Source: Bacteroidetes bacterium HGW-Bacteroidetes-8 (GTDB taxonomy: Bacteria > Bacteroidota > Bacteroidia > Bacteroidales > UBA932). From it: 64,000 nucleotides of DNA. This document shows positions 45,557 to 54,057 of the stretch, in pieces. The translations under genes were made by a program, and so were the position numbers. Position 1 is the first letter of the stretch; the number at the start of each line of letters is the position of its first letter. The stretch lies in assembly GCA_002840895.1 (NCBI GenBank), contig PHCZ01000016.1, positions 1 to 64,000 on the forward strand. The letters are read 5' to 3'. Under the pieces are notes generated by a model. That model saw only the letters and a list, made by a program, of their open reading frames with translations, was not told where the DNA came from and did not search any database.

Positions 45557-48500
45557 ATGAGAAGAGCAATAACCCTTTCATTAATAGTAATACTCACCTT
45601 TAGCGGCATCGTGTCGCAGGCAGTTACAATAAAAGGCAGGGTTACTGCCGGCTCTGCCCCGGTTGCAGGTGTTGTTGTTACAGATGGTAAGAACTTTGCC
45701 GTTACGGGCAGTAGCGGACGCTACACACTTGAGGCAGCAGATGAGAGCAAGTTTGTATACCTCTCTCTGCCTGCAGGCTACAGCGCCCCGATCTCAGAGG
45801 GGGTTGTTAAATTTTTCCTGCCGATAGAGCCAAAAGAGAGTAAAAGAAAAAGTTATGACTTCTATCTGGAGAAGAGGGAGCAAGATGATAGTAATCACGG
45901 CTTTATTGTGGTGGCAGATCCTCAGATATACTCTGCAAAGGAGTTTAAGCTGCTGGAAGAGGGTGTTGCCGATATTAAAAACACAGTATCCGGTTACAAA
46001 ATTCCCTTTCACGGAATAGCTCCAGGTGACCTTATCTCTCACGATCATAAACTCTATCCCGAATATAACCGAGTGATGGCTAAGAGCGGAATCCCCTTCT
46101 TTAACGCAATGGGTAACCACGATATGGTCAACTCCGGACGATCTTTCGAAACCACTCAATGGAAGTATGAGCAGATGTTTGGCCCCTCATACTACTCGTT
46201 TAATGTGGGTAAGATTCACTATGTTGTTCTGAATGACTGCTTTTATGTCGGCAGAGAGTATTACTATATAGGCTATCTGGAGGAGAGGCAGCTAAGCTGG
46301 CTGGAGAGAGATCTTGCATACGTTCCCAAAGGCTCTACCGTAGTGGTGGCTCTTCATATTCCTACCACAATTAGCAAAAAGGACCGCGACAGGTTCAGCT
46401 ACGAGAAGGCGGGTACTACAATGGCCAACCACAAAGGGCTCTATAAAATTCTTGAGCCCTACAATACCCATATCATTTCGGGTCATATGCACACTAACCA
46501 CAACGAGGTTATATCTGCAAATCTCTTTGAACACGTTACGGCAGCTATGTCGGGTGCCTGGTGGCAGGGAGAACTCTGTACAGATGGGACACCCAAAGGG
46601 TATGGAGTATATATTGCCAATGGAGACACTCTAAGCTGGTACTATAAATCTACAAACAGAGCTAAAGATCACCAGATGCGTCTCTATACAGGGGAAGATG
46701 ATCTCGCTTTCAAAGGTTATATTGTTGCAAACATCTGGAATTACGACCCTTCGTGGAGAGTAGAACTTTATGAAGATGGGGTTCTTACATCTGTAATGGA
46801 GAGGTTCGAGGGGTATGACCCAATGGCAAGAGAGATCTATTCAAACAAAGATAAGCTTGAGCATAAATGGATCTACCCATCACTAACGGATAAACTTTTT
46901 CGGGCGAAACCAAAAAGTGAGACCTCTGAGGTTACCGTTGTTGCCACAGACAGGTTTGGAAACAGATATAGCGAAAAACTAAAAAGCAGAACCAGCTACG
47001 ATGTTGTTATTGTAGGTGGCGGTGCAAGCGGTACATCTGCAGGTATCAGGGCGGCCTCTTTGGGTGCCCGTACCCTTATAATTGAGGAGTTCGACTGGCT
47101 TGGCGGGATGCTCACCTCATCGGGAGTGAGTGCTGCAGATGGCAACCATAAGTTAAAGGGTGGAATCTGGGGCAGATTCCGGGACTCTCTCGAAATGAGA
47201 TACGGCGGTACTCAGGGACTCAAAACCGGCTGGGTCTCCAATACTCTGTTTGAACCATCTGTGGGGGCAAAGATCTTCGCAAATATGGCTGCAAAAGAGA
47301 GCAACCTCACCGTCTGGTTCCGCAGCACAGTCAGCAACATTTCCGGCAACACCGCCGGCAACACCGCCGGTAATACTGCCGGCAACACCGGCAACATCAC
47401 CGATAATACTACCGGCAACACCGCCCGAATTTCGGCTGGGTACTGGAGATTAAGCGTGGAGAGAGAGGGCAAGAGAGTAAATATATCTGCAAAGGTTTTA
47501 ATTGACGCCACCGAACTGGGAGATATTGCCAAAAAGGTTGGAGTAGCTTACAATATCGGGATGGACTCAAGGCTGGTAACCGGAGAGGATATTGCACCGA
47601 TGCAGGAGAATGATATTATTCAGGACCTCACCTATGTAATGGTTCTAAAGGAGTATGAAACAGATATGACCATTACAAAGCCACAGGGTTATAACCCAAC
47701 CCTTTTCTACTGTTCAACAATAAGCAAGAGGTGTAAAAACCCAAAGGAGAAGCAGCGTCTTTGGAGCCCGCAGATGATGATTACCTATGGTAAGTTGCCC
47801 AATAAAAAGTATATGATCAATTGGCCAATTGAGGGCAACGACTACTATACCAACATCCTTGAATTGACCAGCGAGCAGAGGGCCATTGAACTTGAGAAGG
47901 CTAAGCAGCACTCACTCTCATTTCTATATTATATGCAGACAGAGCTGGGTTATAATAAGCTTGCGCTTGCAGATAACGAGTTCCCGACTGCAGACAAGTT
48001 CCCATTTATTCCGTATCACAGAGAGTCGCGCAGAATTGAGGGGAAGGTAAGATTTTCAATCAACCATATATCCAATCCATACGGTCAGAAGGAGAGGCTC
48101 TACAGAACAGCAATAGGAGTCGGGGACTATCCTGTAGACCATCACCATACCCGATATGAGGGTTGGGAGGCTCTTCCGGACCTGCACTTCTACCCTGTAC
48201 CATCTTACGGACTCCCATTGGGTACGTTGATTCCAAAGGAGCAGGAGGGACTTATTGTAGCAGAAAAGTCAATTTCAGTCACAAATCTTGTAAATGGGAC
48301 AACCCGTCTACAGCCGGTAGTTTTACAGATAGGCGAAGCCGCCGGGGTGATGGCTGCACTTGCATCTGCAAAGGGGAGCCAAATTGCAGAGGTGCCGGTT
48401 AGGGATGTTCAGACCGAGATTCTTAAAGGTAGGGGTTATCTTCTTCCATATCTGGACCTTCCGGTAGATCATTCCCATTTTAAAACTATTCAGAGAATTG

Positions 48501-48916
48501 GAGTAACCGGAATTATCAAGGGTGTAGGGCTAAATAAGGGGTGGGAGAACCAAACCTGGTTCTATACAGACTCTCTTATTACAAACAGAGAGCTCTCTGC
48601 CGGATTGACGGAGTTTTATTCTGAAGCCTCGGGTAAGGAGCTAATTTTGTCGTCTAAATATGGAGAAGATAATTTTGTCACAATCGAATCAATTACACAT
48701 TTTATTTCGTCAATCGAAAATAGTATTGGCTCAAGCTCAACTCTGTCTACCCTTGAACGGGTAGAGTCAATAGAGAGAGTTGGGGCAGAATCCGGTTTAA
48801 ACAACCTCAAAAACAACAGAGCACTTACCCGTCTTGAGTGTGCAGTATTAATTGATAAAATTTTAAACCCTTTTGACAAGTTTGGCATAGATTTTAGAGG
48901 AGAGATATTAAACTAA
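45557..48916 (+). CDS. Calcineurin-like phosphoesterase fused to FAD-dependent oxidoreductase
   Basis: 1119 aa from the ATG at 45557. Order: signal peptide (to about 22); carboxypeptidase-regulatory-like domain (about 24-90); metallophosphoesterase (about 105-330: FIVVADPQIYS, GDLISHDHKLYPEY, AMGNHDMV, HIISGHMHTNHNE); its usual C-terminal domain to about 470 (VVATDRFGNRYSE); an FAD_oxidored domain (about 478-1000) with VVIVGGGASGTSAG, EEFDWLGGMLTSSGVSA and LVNGTTRLQPVVLQIGEAAG; and an SLH-like tail. Both halves are normally separate secreted proteins. A run of NTAG repeats lies at about 595-620. It starts 11 nt after the epimerase stop. Substrates are unknown. Confidence 0.8.
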   Translation: MRRAITLSLIVILTFSGIVSQAVTIKGRVTAGSAPVAGVVVTDGKNFAVTGSSGRYTLEAADESKFVYLSLPAGYSAPISEGVVKFFLPIEPKESKRKSYDFYLEKREQDDSNHGFIVVADPQIYSAKEFKLLEEGVADIKNTVSGYKIPFHGIAPGDLISHDHKLYPEYNRVMAKSGIPFFNAMGNHDMVNSGRSFETTQWKYEQMFGPSYYSFNVGKIHYVVLNDCFYVGREYYYIGYLEERQLSWLERDLAYVPKGSTVVVALHIPTTISKKDRDRFSYEKAGTTMANHKGLYKILEPYNTHIISGHMHTNHNEVISANLFEHVTAAMSGAWWQGELCTDGTPKGYGVYIANGDTLSWYYKSTNRAKDHQMRLYTGEDDLAFKGYIVANIWNYDPSWRVELYEDGVLTSVMERFEGYDPMAREIYSNKDKLEHKWIYPSLTDKLFRAKPKSETSEVTVVATDRFGNRYSEKLKSRTSYDVVIVGGGASGTSAGIRAASLGARTLIIEEFDWLGGMLTSSGVSAADGNHKLKGGIWGRFRDSLEMRYGGTQGLKTGWVSNTLFEPSVGAKIFANMAAKESNLTVWFRSTVSNISGNTAGNTAGNTAGNTGNITDNTTGNTARISAGYWRLSVEREGKRVNISAKVLIDATELGDIAKKVGVAYNIGMDSRLVTGEDIAPMQENDIIQDLTYVMVLKEYETDMTITKPQGYNPTLFYCSTISKRCKNPKEKQRLWSPQMMITYGKLPNKKYMINWPIEGNDYYTNILELTSEQRAIELEKAKQHSLSFLYYMQTELGYNKLALADNEFPTADKFPFIPYHRESRRIEGKVRFSINHISNPYGQKERLYRTAIGVGDYPVDHHHTRYEGWEALPDLHFYPVPSYGLPLGTLIPKEQEGLIVAEKSISVTNLVNGTTRLQPVVLQIGEAAGVMAALASAKGSQIAEVPVRDVQTEILKGRGYLLPYLDLPVDHSHFKTIQRIGVTGIIKGVGLNKGWENQTWFYTDSLITNRELSAGLTEFYSEASGKELILSSKYGEDNFVTIESITHFISSIENSIGSSSTLSTLERVESIERVGAESGLNNLKNNRALTRLECAVLIDKILNPFDKFGIDFRGEILN
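47345..47425 (+). repeat. In-frame 12-nt tandem repeat inside the FAD oxidoreductase domain
   Basis: Units of GGCAACACCGCC and close variants (47345, 47357, 47369, 47381, 47414) encode a Gly-Asn-Thr-Ala-rich run. Multiples of three keep the frame. The run sits between a strand of the FAD domain and YWRLSVEREGKRV, a place where a surface loop would be expected. Confidence 0.8.
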
Positions 48917-48935
48917 ATCGCAATATACCAGTGCA

Positions 48936-49027
48936 CAAAGCCCAAAGCCAAAGCCAAAGCCAAAGTATAAAGCCCTATGCCAAAGCCAAAGCATAAAGCC
49001 AAAGCATAACGCTCAAAGCCTTAAGCA
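48936..49027 (+). repeat. AAAGCC-type microsatellite between genes
   Basis: Repeats of AAAGCC with CATAAAGCC and TATAAAGCC variants fill most of the 146 bp between the fusion gene and the SGNH hydrolase gene. No hairpin or promoter box stands out in it. Confidence 0.8.
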
Positions 49028-49062
49028 CAATATAAGTCAAGTATAAACAAAAAGTTTTTCAA

Positions 49063-50403
49063 ATGGGTACAAAAAAATCTGCAGTTTTTATCTCTCTCTT
49101 CTTTTTTCTCTCCTTTTATGCGAGTGTAAGTGGCCAGGAGATAGTAATTAACGCCGAAACCAACGCAAACATCGAGGCGCAAAGGCAATTGACGCAGGCG
49201 CATACGCAAGCACATAATGAGGCACATAACCAGGCAATGGATAACCATTTTCGGGCAATGGATGCAGCAAATGAAGCACATTATCGCGCACAGATGCACT
49301 TTAATGAGCAGATGCAGAAAAGAAGATTCCGGGCTCAAGCTCAGGTTCAAAAAGCAGGTTCAGGAAATCCGTTGAATTATAAAAAAGAGTATCCCGGGAA
49401 TCATTCAAATATTCGATATACCGGTAGGGTAGTAAAAAACGAAGATGGATCTGCAAGTTTTGACTGGAGCGGTTCCTATATGGAGATACAATTCACAGGC
49501 AGCTTTCTTGCAATCAAGGTATCTGACACCCGTAAAAACTACTACAATCTGTTTTTAAACGGAGTGGAGCAGGGGGTAATAACCACATTTGGTAAAGACT
49601 CTGTAATTGTTCTTGCCAGCGGTTTAAAAGGAAAGAGCAATGTGATACGTCTGCAAAAGAGAAGCGAGGGTGAGCAGGGTAAGAGTACTATTCACTCACT
49701 TTATCTCTCGAAATTTGGGAAAATACTGCAGTATAGCCCAGCTAGAACTAGACATATAGAGTTTATAGGAAACTCTTTAACTGTAGGTTTTGGTACGGAA
49801 GGCAAATCTAAAGATGAGAAATTTCTTGCCTCGACAGAGAACTGTAACCTTGCCTTTGGTGCCATAATCTCCAGATACTTTAACGCCGACTACACCCTAA
49901 TCGCCCACTCGGGCTGGGGAGCTGCAAGAAATTACGGGGATACTCTCAGAGTTTCGCGCATCTCTATGAAAGATAAGATGATGCAAACATTTGATATGGA
50001 ACCCGGGCAGATATGGAACTTCACCTCTTACAAGCCGGATATAGTAGTCATAAACCTGGGCTCAAACGACTTCTCTACAAAACCTCACCCGCTTAAAGAG
50101 GAGTTTTTGGGAGCCTATGCAATAATAATTGACAGATTAAGAGATAAATACGGAGAAGTTCCAATCCTCTGCGTTGCACCAAACCGCGGGCCAGCATTTG
50201 AATATCTGCAAGAGTTCGTAAGGGCGAGAGCAGATAAAAAACTCTTCTTCACCGCCTATCTGCAAGGTGTTTACAATTCCGATTCCGATCTCGGCTCTGT
50301 GGGCCACCCCAACTACAGCGGCCAACAAAAACTTGCAATGACACTTATCCCCTACATCTCCACCGCAACCGGCTGGGCATTAACCGGTAAGCCGGTGAGG
50401 TAA
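49063..50403 (+). CDS. SGNH/GDSL hydrolase with N-terminal beta-sandwich (CE2-like carbohydrate esterase)
   Basis: 446 aa with a signal peptide (cleavage near VSGQ). An Ala/His/Gln-rich helical stretch (about 28-95) is followed by a jelly-roll domain (about 110-225: IRYTGRVVKNEDGSASFDWSG) and an SGNH domain with block I FIGNSLTVGFG, block III NLGSNDF and block V GHPNYSGQ. This order is that of family CE2 deacetylases. Block I has Asn where GDS is usual, but the Ser is kept. It is the last gene of the locus and may remove acetyl groups from the imported glycan. Confidence 0.75.
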   Translation: MGTKKSAVFISLFFFLSFYASVSGQEIVINAETNANIEAQRQLTQAHTQAHNEAHNQAMDNHFRAMDAANEAHYRAQMHFNEQMQKRRFRAQAQVQKAGSGNPLNYKKEYPGNHSNIRYTGRVVKNEDGSASFDWSGSYMEIQFTGSFLAIKVSDTRKNYYNLFLNGVEQGVITTFGKDSVIVLASGLKGKSNVIRLQKRSEGEQGKSTIHSLYLSKFGKILQYSPARTRHIEFIGNSLTVGFGTEGKSKDEKFLASTENCNLAFGAIISRYFNADYTLIAHSGWGAARNYGDTLRVSRISMKDKMMQTFDMEPGQIWNFTSYKPDIVVINLGSNDFSTKPHPLKEEFLGAYAIIIDRLRDKYGEVPILCVAPNRGPAFEYLQEFVRARADKKLFFTAYLQGVYNSDSDLGSVGHPNYSGQQKLAMTLIPYISTATGWALTGKPVR

Positions 50404-50466
50404 GCTACCAAAACCCAATAAAATTCCGCGCAGCGGTAAACACAGCTGCGAAGCAGGCCTTTTGTC

Positions 50467-50586
50467 CTGACAGTATTTTGCGTAAACACCTGTTTATCTG
50501 CAGAATAGTATTCTCAGTTTGGTAGAATCAACAAAATAAGATTATTAAATATCTCATAATTAGATTGTTTCACAAAATACTGTCAG
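50467..50586. repeat. 14-bp inverted repeat spanning the thrC 3' end
   Basis: CTGACAGTATTTTG at 50467-50480 and its exact complement at 50573-50586, 92 bp apart. The right arm is the last coding bases of thrC. The intergenic part between 50404 and 50559 holds no other recognisable element apart from the short palindrome AGAATAGTATTCT near 50502. Confidence 0.6.
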
Positions 50587-52011
50587 TTCATTGGCTTCAA
50601 TTTTTATGCTTCTCTTCTTAAGAGTGAGGCATTTTGCAAGAGAGTCGGGAATTTTAACTTCGACTCCGGTTGCGCGCTTGACAGTTTCGGCAAATTTGGC
50701 CGGGTGGGCTGTTTCTAATATAATGGAATTGAAGCCCTTCGGCTGGTATGATTCGTTTGTTAGGGTTGATTCGCTTGTTTGATGTGAGCTACCTTGTTGG
50801 TGCAGATATTCCTGGAGGGCGAGGTAGCCGACGGCGCCGTGGGGGTCCATCAGATAGCTGTGTTGGGTGTATATCTCACGGATAGCTTCCAGGGTTTGGG
50901 GGTCGGAGTAGGATTGGCTAAAGATCACTTTACCGGCGGCTGCTGCATTGCCGAACAAGGACTGAATGCGGGCGAAGTTGCTTGGGTTACCTACATCCAT
51001 TGCGTTTGAGAGGGTGGGGATAGATGGTTTTGGCTCGAACTTGCCATTTTGCAGATAGTTGGGAAAGATGTCGTTGGAGTTTACTGCGGCAATAAAGCGG
51101 TGGACCGGGAGTCCCATCTGCATTGCGAAGAGTCCGGCGGTGAGGTTCCCGAAGTTGCCGCTTGGCACCGAAAATAGAAGTCGCTGTTCGTCCGCCCGGT
51201 TAGATGGCCCTCCGGACAGATGAGATGTACTGCCGGACAGATGAGATGTACTGCCGGAGAAATGAGATGTCCCGCCGGACAATTGGGAATCACGGGTTGC
51301 GAGTTGGGCGGCTGCGTAGAAGTAGTAGAATGATTGGGGTAGAAGGCGGGCGATGTTGATTGAGTTGGCAGATGAGAGGTTGAGCCGTTTACGGAGGGAG
51401 GTATCTGCAAATGCCTCTTTCACCATCCGTTGGCAGTCGTCAAAGGTTCCGTTGACCTCAAGAGCGGTGACGTTGCCGCCCAGGGTTGTGAGTTGTTGTT
51501 CCTGAATTTTGCTCACTTTTCCTGATGGGTAGAGAATAACGACATCTACGCCCGGAACATTATGGAAGCCGTTTGCCACAGCGCTGCCGGTATCTCCGGA
51601 GGTGGCTACAAGCACAACTGTTCTCTCCAACCCAAAGTGGGATATGATTCCGGCCAGAAATCGAGCCCCAAAATCTTTAAAGGCAAGGGTGGGGCCGTGG
51701 AATAGCTCAAGGACATAAGTGTTGTTGCCAAGATCTTTGAGCGGAGCATCAAAATTGAGTGCATTGTAGACAATTCTCTCAAGATCCCTCTCCGGAATCT
51801 CTCCGGAGCTAATCTCATCTGCAAGAATCTCTCTTGCCAAACGGAAAGAGAGCTCACTGAAACTTAATCCTCTCAGGTTTTTGATGAATTCTGGAGTGAA
51901 GTGGGGCAGCGACTGCGGCATAAAGAGACCGCCATCACTTGCAAGACCCTGCAGGACAGCCTCCCGAAAGCTCACTTTGTTGTTTATATTGTTTGTACTA
52001 TATAGTATCAT
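50560..52011 (-). CDS. thrC: Threonine synthase ThrC
   Basis: 483 aa from the ATG at 52011. It converts O-phosphohomoserine to threonine with PLP. Blocks: MILYSTNNINNKVSFREAVL, LELFHGPTLAFKDFGARFLA with PLP lysine Lys112, ATSGDTGSAVANGF, SSANSINIARLLPQSFYYF, VPSGNFGNLTAGL. Residues 241-273 are an insertion of SGSTSHL-type repeats between the conserved QLAT and LLFSVPSGNFGN blocks, where relatives have only a few residues. It is third in the thr operon, 63 nt after thrB. Confidence 0.95.
   Translation of the reverse strand: MILYSTNNINNKVSFREAVLQGLASDGGLFMPQSLPHFTPEFIKNLRGLSFSELSFRLAREILADEISSGEIPERDLERIVYNALNFDAPLKDLGNNTYVLELFHGPTLAFKDFGARFLAGIISHFGLERTVVLVATSGDTGSAVANGFHNVPGVDVVILYPSGKVSKIQEQQLTTLGGNVTALEVNGTFDDCQRMVKEAFADTSLRKRLNLSSANSINIARLLPQSFYYFYAAAQLATRDSQLSGGTSHFSGSTSHLSGSTSHLSGGPSNRADEQRLLFSVPSGNFGNLTAGLFAMQMGLPVHRFIAAVNSNDIFPNYLQNGKFEPKPSIPTLSNAMDVGNPSNFARIQSLFGNAAAAGKVIFSQSYSDPQTLEAIREIYTQHSYLMDPHGAVGYLALQEYLHQQGSSHQTSESTLTNESYQPKGFNSIILETAHPAKFAETVKRATGVEVKIPDSLAKCLTLKKRSIKIEANELTVFCETI
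51212..51282 (-). repeat. 21-nt tandem repeat inside thrC
   Basis: Three full units of 21 nt start at 51212, 51233 and 51254, the first two identical, with a partial fourth. On the coding strand they encode the seven-residue unit SGSTSHL. The frame is preserved. Confidence 0.85.
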
Positions 52012-52074
52012 AACCAATTTTTACAAATTATTGCCGGACTATTTGACAAATCCGTATTACTTTATACTTACGGA

Positions 52075-53022
52075 CTATTTTAAGTAGATAACTTTTGGAC
52101 CTTGGTTGTTGATTTTCGAGATGTAGAGGTCGGACCCAAGATTGAACTCATTCAAAGCAATCTGCATAGATTGGCCGATAGCATCTGCTTTAGCCTGCGA
52201 ATCTGACAGAGCGAATAGGGAGGGTCCAGATCCACTGATGCTGCAACCCAAAGCTCCGGCATCCAGTGCAGCACACTTCATCCGGTCAAAACCCGGAATC
52301 AAACGGGAGCGAACAGGCTCTGCAACAAAATCCTCCAGCGAGCGCCCAATGAGAGCAAAGTCACTCTTGAAAAACCCGGCCACAAGCGTCGCGGTATTAC
52401 CCCACTGTCGAATAGCATCTGAGAGCGGAATCTGATCGGGCAGCAACCGCCTGGACTCTTTGGTAGATATCTCAATATGAGGATGTATTACAGTGCAGTG
52501 CAGATTCTCCGGAACATCAAGTTTGATGATATCTATCGGGTGGTAACTGCGGATAAGCACAAAACCACCATAAAGGGCCGGAGCAACATTATCTGCGTGG
52601 AGTGATCCACTGGCAATCATCTCACCCTCAATTGCAAAAGGCAATAACTCTCTCGGGGAGAGCCTTAGGTCAAAGAGCATATTCATTGCAAAAGCTGCAG
52701 CCACAGCACTCGCGGCGCTGGAACCCAACCCGCTGCCAAGAGGCATCTTTTTGTGAATCTCAATCTCCACACCACACTCAATCCTGTGAGCCTTCACTAT
52801 GGACAATATCGGTTTCCCGGCAGTATTCAATGCAGGATCTTTGGTAAGCTTACCATTATCTCCGGTAATCTCCACAATCCTAACACCGGGCCTCTCGCTC
52901 ACCCTCAGTACCAGCTCATCCCCCGGCATATCAATAGCAAACCCCATAACGTCAAATCCACAAGCAATATTGGAGACGGTGGCCGGGGCAAAAACTCTTA
53001 TCTCATTTATTTTTAATCTCAT
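52075..53022 (-). CDS. thrB: Homoserine kinase ThrB (GHMP family)
   Basis: 315 aa, full length. It phosphorylates homoserine. N-terminal VFAPATVSNIACGFDVMGFA, the GHMP ATP loop PLGSGLGSSAAS at 94-105, GSLHADNVAPALYGGFVLI and GCSISGSGPSLFAL are the family marks. It begins 7 nt after the stop of the aspartokinase gene and precedes thrC, the usual thrABC order. Confidence 0.95.
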   Translation of the reverse strand: MRLKINEIRVFAPATVSNIACGFDVMGFAIDMPGDELVLRVSERPGVRIVEITGDNGKLTKDPALNTAGKPILSIVKAHRIECGVEIEIHKKMPLGSGLGSSAASAVAAAFAMNMLFDLRLSPRELLPFAIEGEMIASGSLHADNVAPALYGGFVLIRSYHPIDIIKLDVPENLHCTVIHPHIEISTKESRRLLPDQIPLSDAIRQWGNTATLVAGFFKSDFALIGRSLEDFVAEPVRSRLIPGFDRMKCAALDAGALGCSISGSGPSLFALSDSQAKADAIGQSMQIALNEFNLGSDLYISKINNQGPKVIYLK

Positions 53023-53029
53023 TGTAATA

Positions 53030-53896
53030 CTAATTTCTTAAAGATATGATCTCACTCGATTTCAAATTGTAACACGGACTCGAACGGTGATAGTCAACCG
53101 CAATACTCTTCGGTTCAACTCTGTACCCAGCCTTTCTTGCTAAGATAAGCAATTTTTCTGCAACATCCTTACCATTGATCTCATCCCGGATACTGGCACT
53201 CATAACCCCATCTACATCTGTCCAGATCTCAATCTCGGCGACCCCCATAGCAGCTCCAATTATTGAAGCGGTATAATCCGATCCGCCTCTGCCAAGAGTT
53301 ATGGTTTCGCCATTAGCCGTAGAAGCAATAAACCCGGTAATTATATTCACATCGCTGTTTCCCAAAAAGTGTTCACGTATATTCCTGTTTGTAAGTTCAA
53401 AATCTACCCTCTCTGCTCCAAAATCTCCACTGCAGATGATTAGCCAACGGCTGTCGGTAAATCTCGCCTCAACCCCTCTCTCACGAAGAGCCTCACAGAT
53501 GATATATACACTGAGCCTCTCTCCGTAACTCATAATGCTATCCAGGCTTTTTGCGGTGGTCTCGCCTGTGAGAGATACCCCGTGCAGAATATCTGTAAGC
53601 CCCTTAAACTCCATCATAACACGCGCAGTTACTCTGCTCCTGCTCTCTATACCAATAAGTTCGTTTACTGCTTGCAGATGCCTCTCCCTCAACCCCTCCA
53701 AAGTTTTAATATATCCGCTGTTGCCCGTAGATGCAATAGAGCTGATGGTGATAAGCGAATCTGTAACCCCCTGAAAAGCCGAAAACACAACAGCTATTCT
53801 ACCATTTCTCTCTTTTGAGGTGATGATAATATCCATTACATCCTTAATCCTCTTTACATTGCCTACGGACGATCCTCCGAATTTTAAAACTTTCAT
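53030..53896 (-). CDS. thrA: Aspartate kinase, internally deleted ThrA (AK-homoserine dehydrogenase) remnant
   Basis: 288 aa from the ATG at 53896, against about 810 aa for a bifunctional ThrA. Residues 1-234 are the aspartokinase core: KFGGSSVGN at 5-13, MSYGERLSV, FIASTANGETITLGRGGSDYT, EIWTDVDGVMSA. The next residues, SIRDEINGKDVAEKLLILAR, match the late part of homoserine dehydrogenase (in E. coli ThrA around [20 protein letters not shown]). The last 23 residues match nothing I know. So the end of the kinase domain, both ACT domains and most of the dehydrogenase are missing in frame, joint near 53194. Activity is doubtful. It is the first gene after the attenuator and 7 nt before thrB. 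Confidence 0.8.
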   Translation of the reverse strand: MKVLKFGGSSVGNVKRIKDVMDIIITSKERNGRIAVVFSAFQGVTDSLITISSIASTGNSGYIKTLEGLRERHLQAVNELIGIESRSRVTARVMMEFKGLTDILHGVSLTGETTAKSLDSIMSYGERLSVYIICEALRERGVEARFTDSRWLIICSGDFGAERVDFELTNRNIREHFLGNSDVNIITGFIASTANGETITLGRGGSDYTASIIGAAMGVAEIEIWTDVDGVMSASIRDEINGKDVAEKLLILARKAGYRVEPKSIAVDYHRSSPCYNLKSSEIISLRN

Positions 53897-53921
53897 TTTT
53901 TCATTTATTAGTAGTTTATAC

Positions 53922-53954
53922 AAAAAAAACCGGCCCCATTTAAATGAAGCCGGC
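53922..53954 (-). terminator. Attenuator terminator of the thr operon
   Basis: On the minus strand, CCGGC TTC AT pairs with AT GGG GCCGG (five strong pairs, then two G-T pairs and C-G, A-T) and the stem is followed at once by eight Ts (53922-53929). It lies 25 nt before the aspartokinase ATG. The 5' arm is the strand that the antiterminator would capture. Confidence 0.85.
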
Positions 53955-54057
53955 TCAATATTATTGTTTGATATCAATCAATGCCAACTTCATCCATACA
54001 ACAGTGTTGTTGTGGTTGTAATCGTAATCGTTGTAATAACGATAGCCGATGAAGTTG
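53944..54057 (-). promoter_or_regulatory. Three-state transcription attenuator of the thr operon
   Basis: Segment 1 (54048-54057) pairs over 10 perfect bases with segment 2 (53985-53994). Segment 2 (53983-53993) can instead pair over 11 bases, two of them G-U, with segment 3 (53944-53954), which is the 5' arm of the terminator. Thus 1:2 leaves the terminator free, while 2:3 prevents it. The Thr/Ile codons lie between segments 1 and 2, and the leader stop codon lies inside segment 2, so ribosome position selects the fold. Confidence 0.8.

Noticed and set aside
51212-51282. 21-nt repeats as a CRISPR array
   Set aside because: The units are contiguous with no spacers, sit inside thrC in frame, and no cas gene is present. 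The same applies to 47345-47425.
53070-53095. GTTCGAGTCC on the minus strand, a typical tRNA T-loop sequence, in the tail of the aspartokinase remnant
   Set aside because: One T-stem pair is a C-C mismatch and no anticodon arm, D arm or acceptor stem can be found around it, so it is not a tRNA or a tRNA-derived attachment site that I can support.
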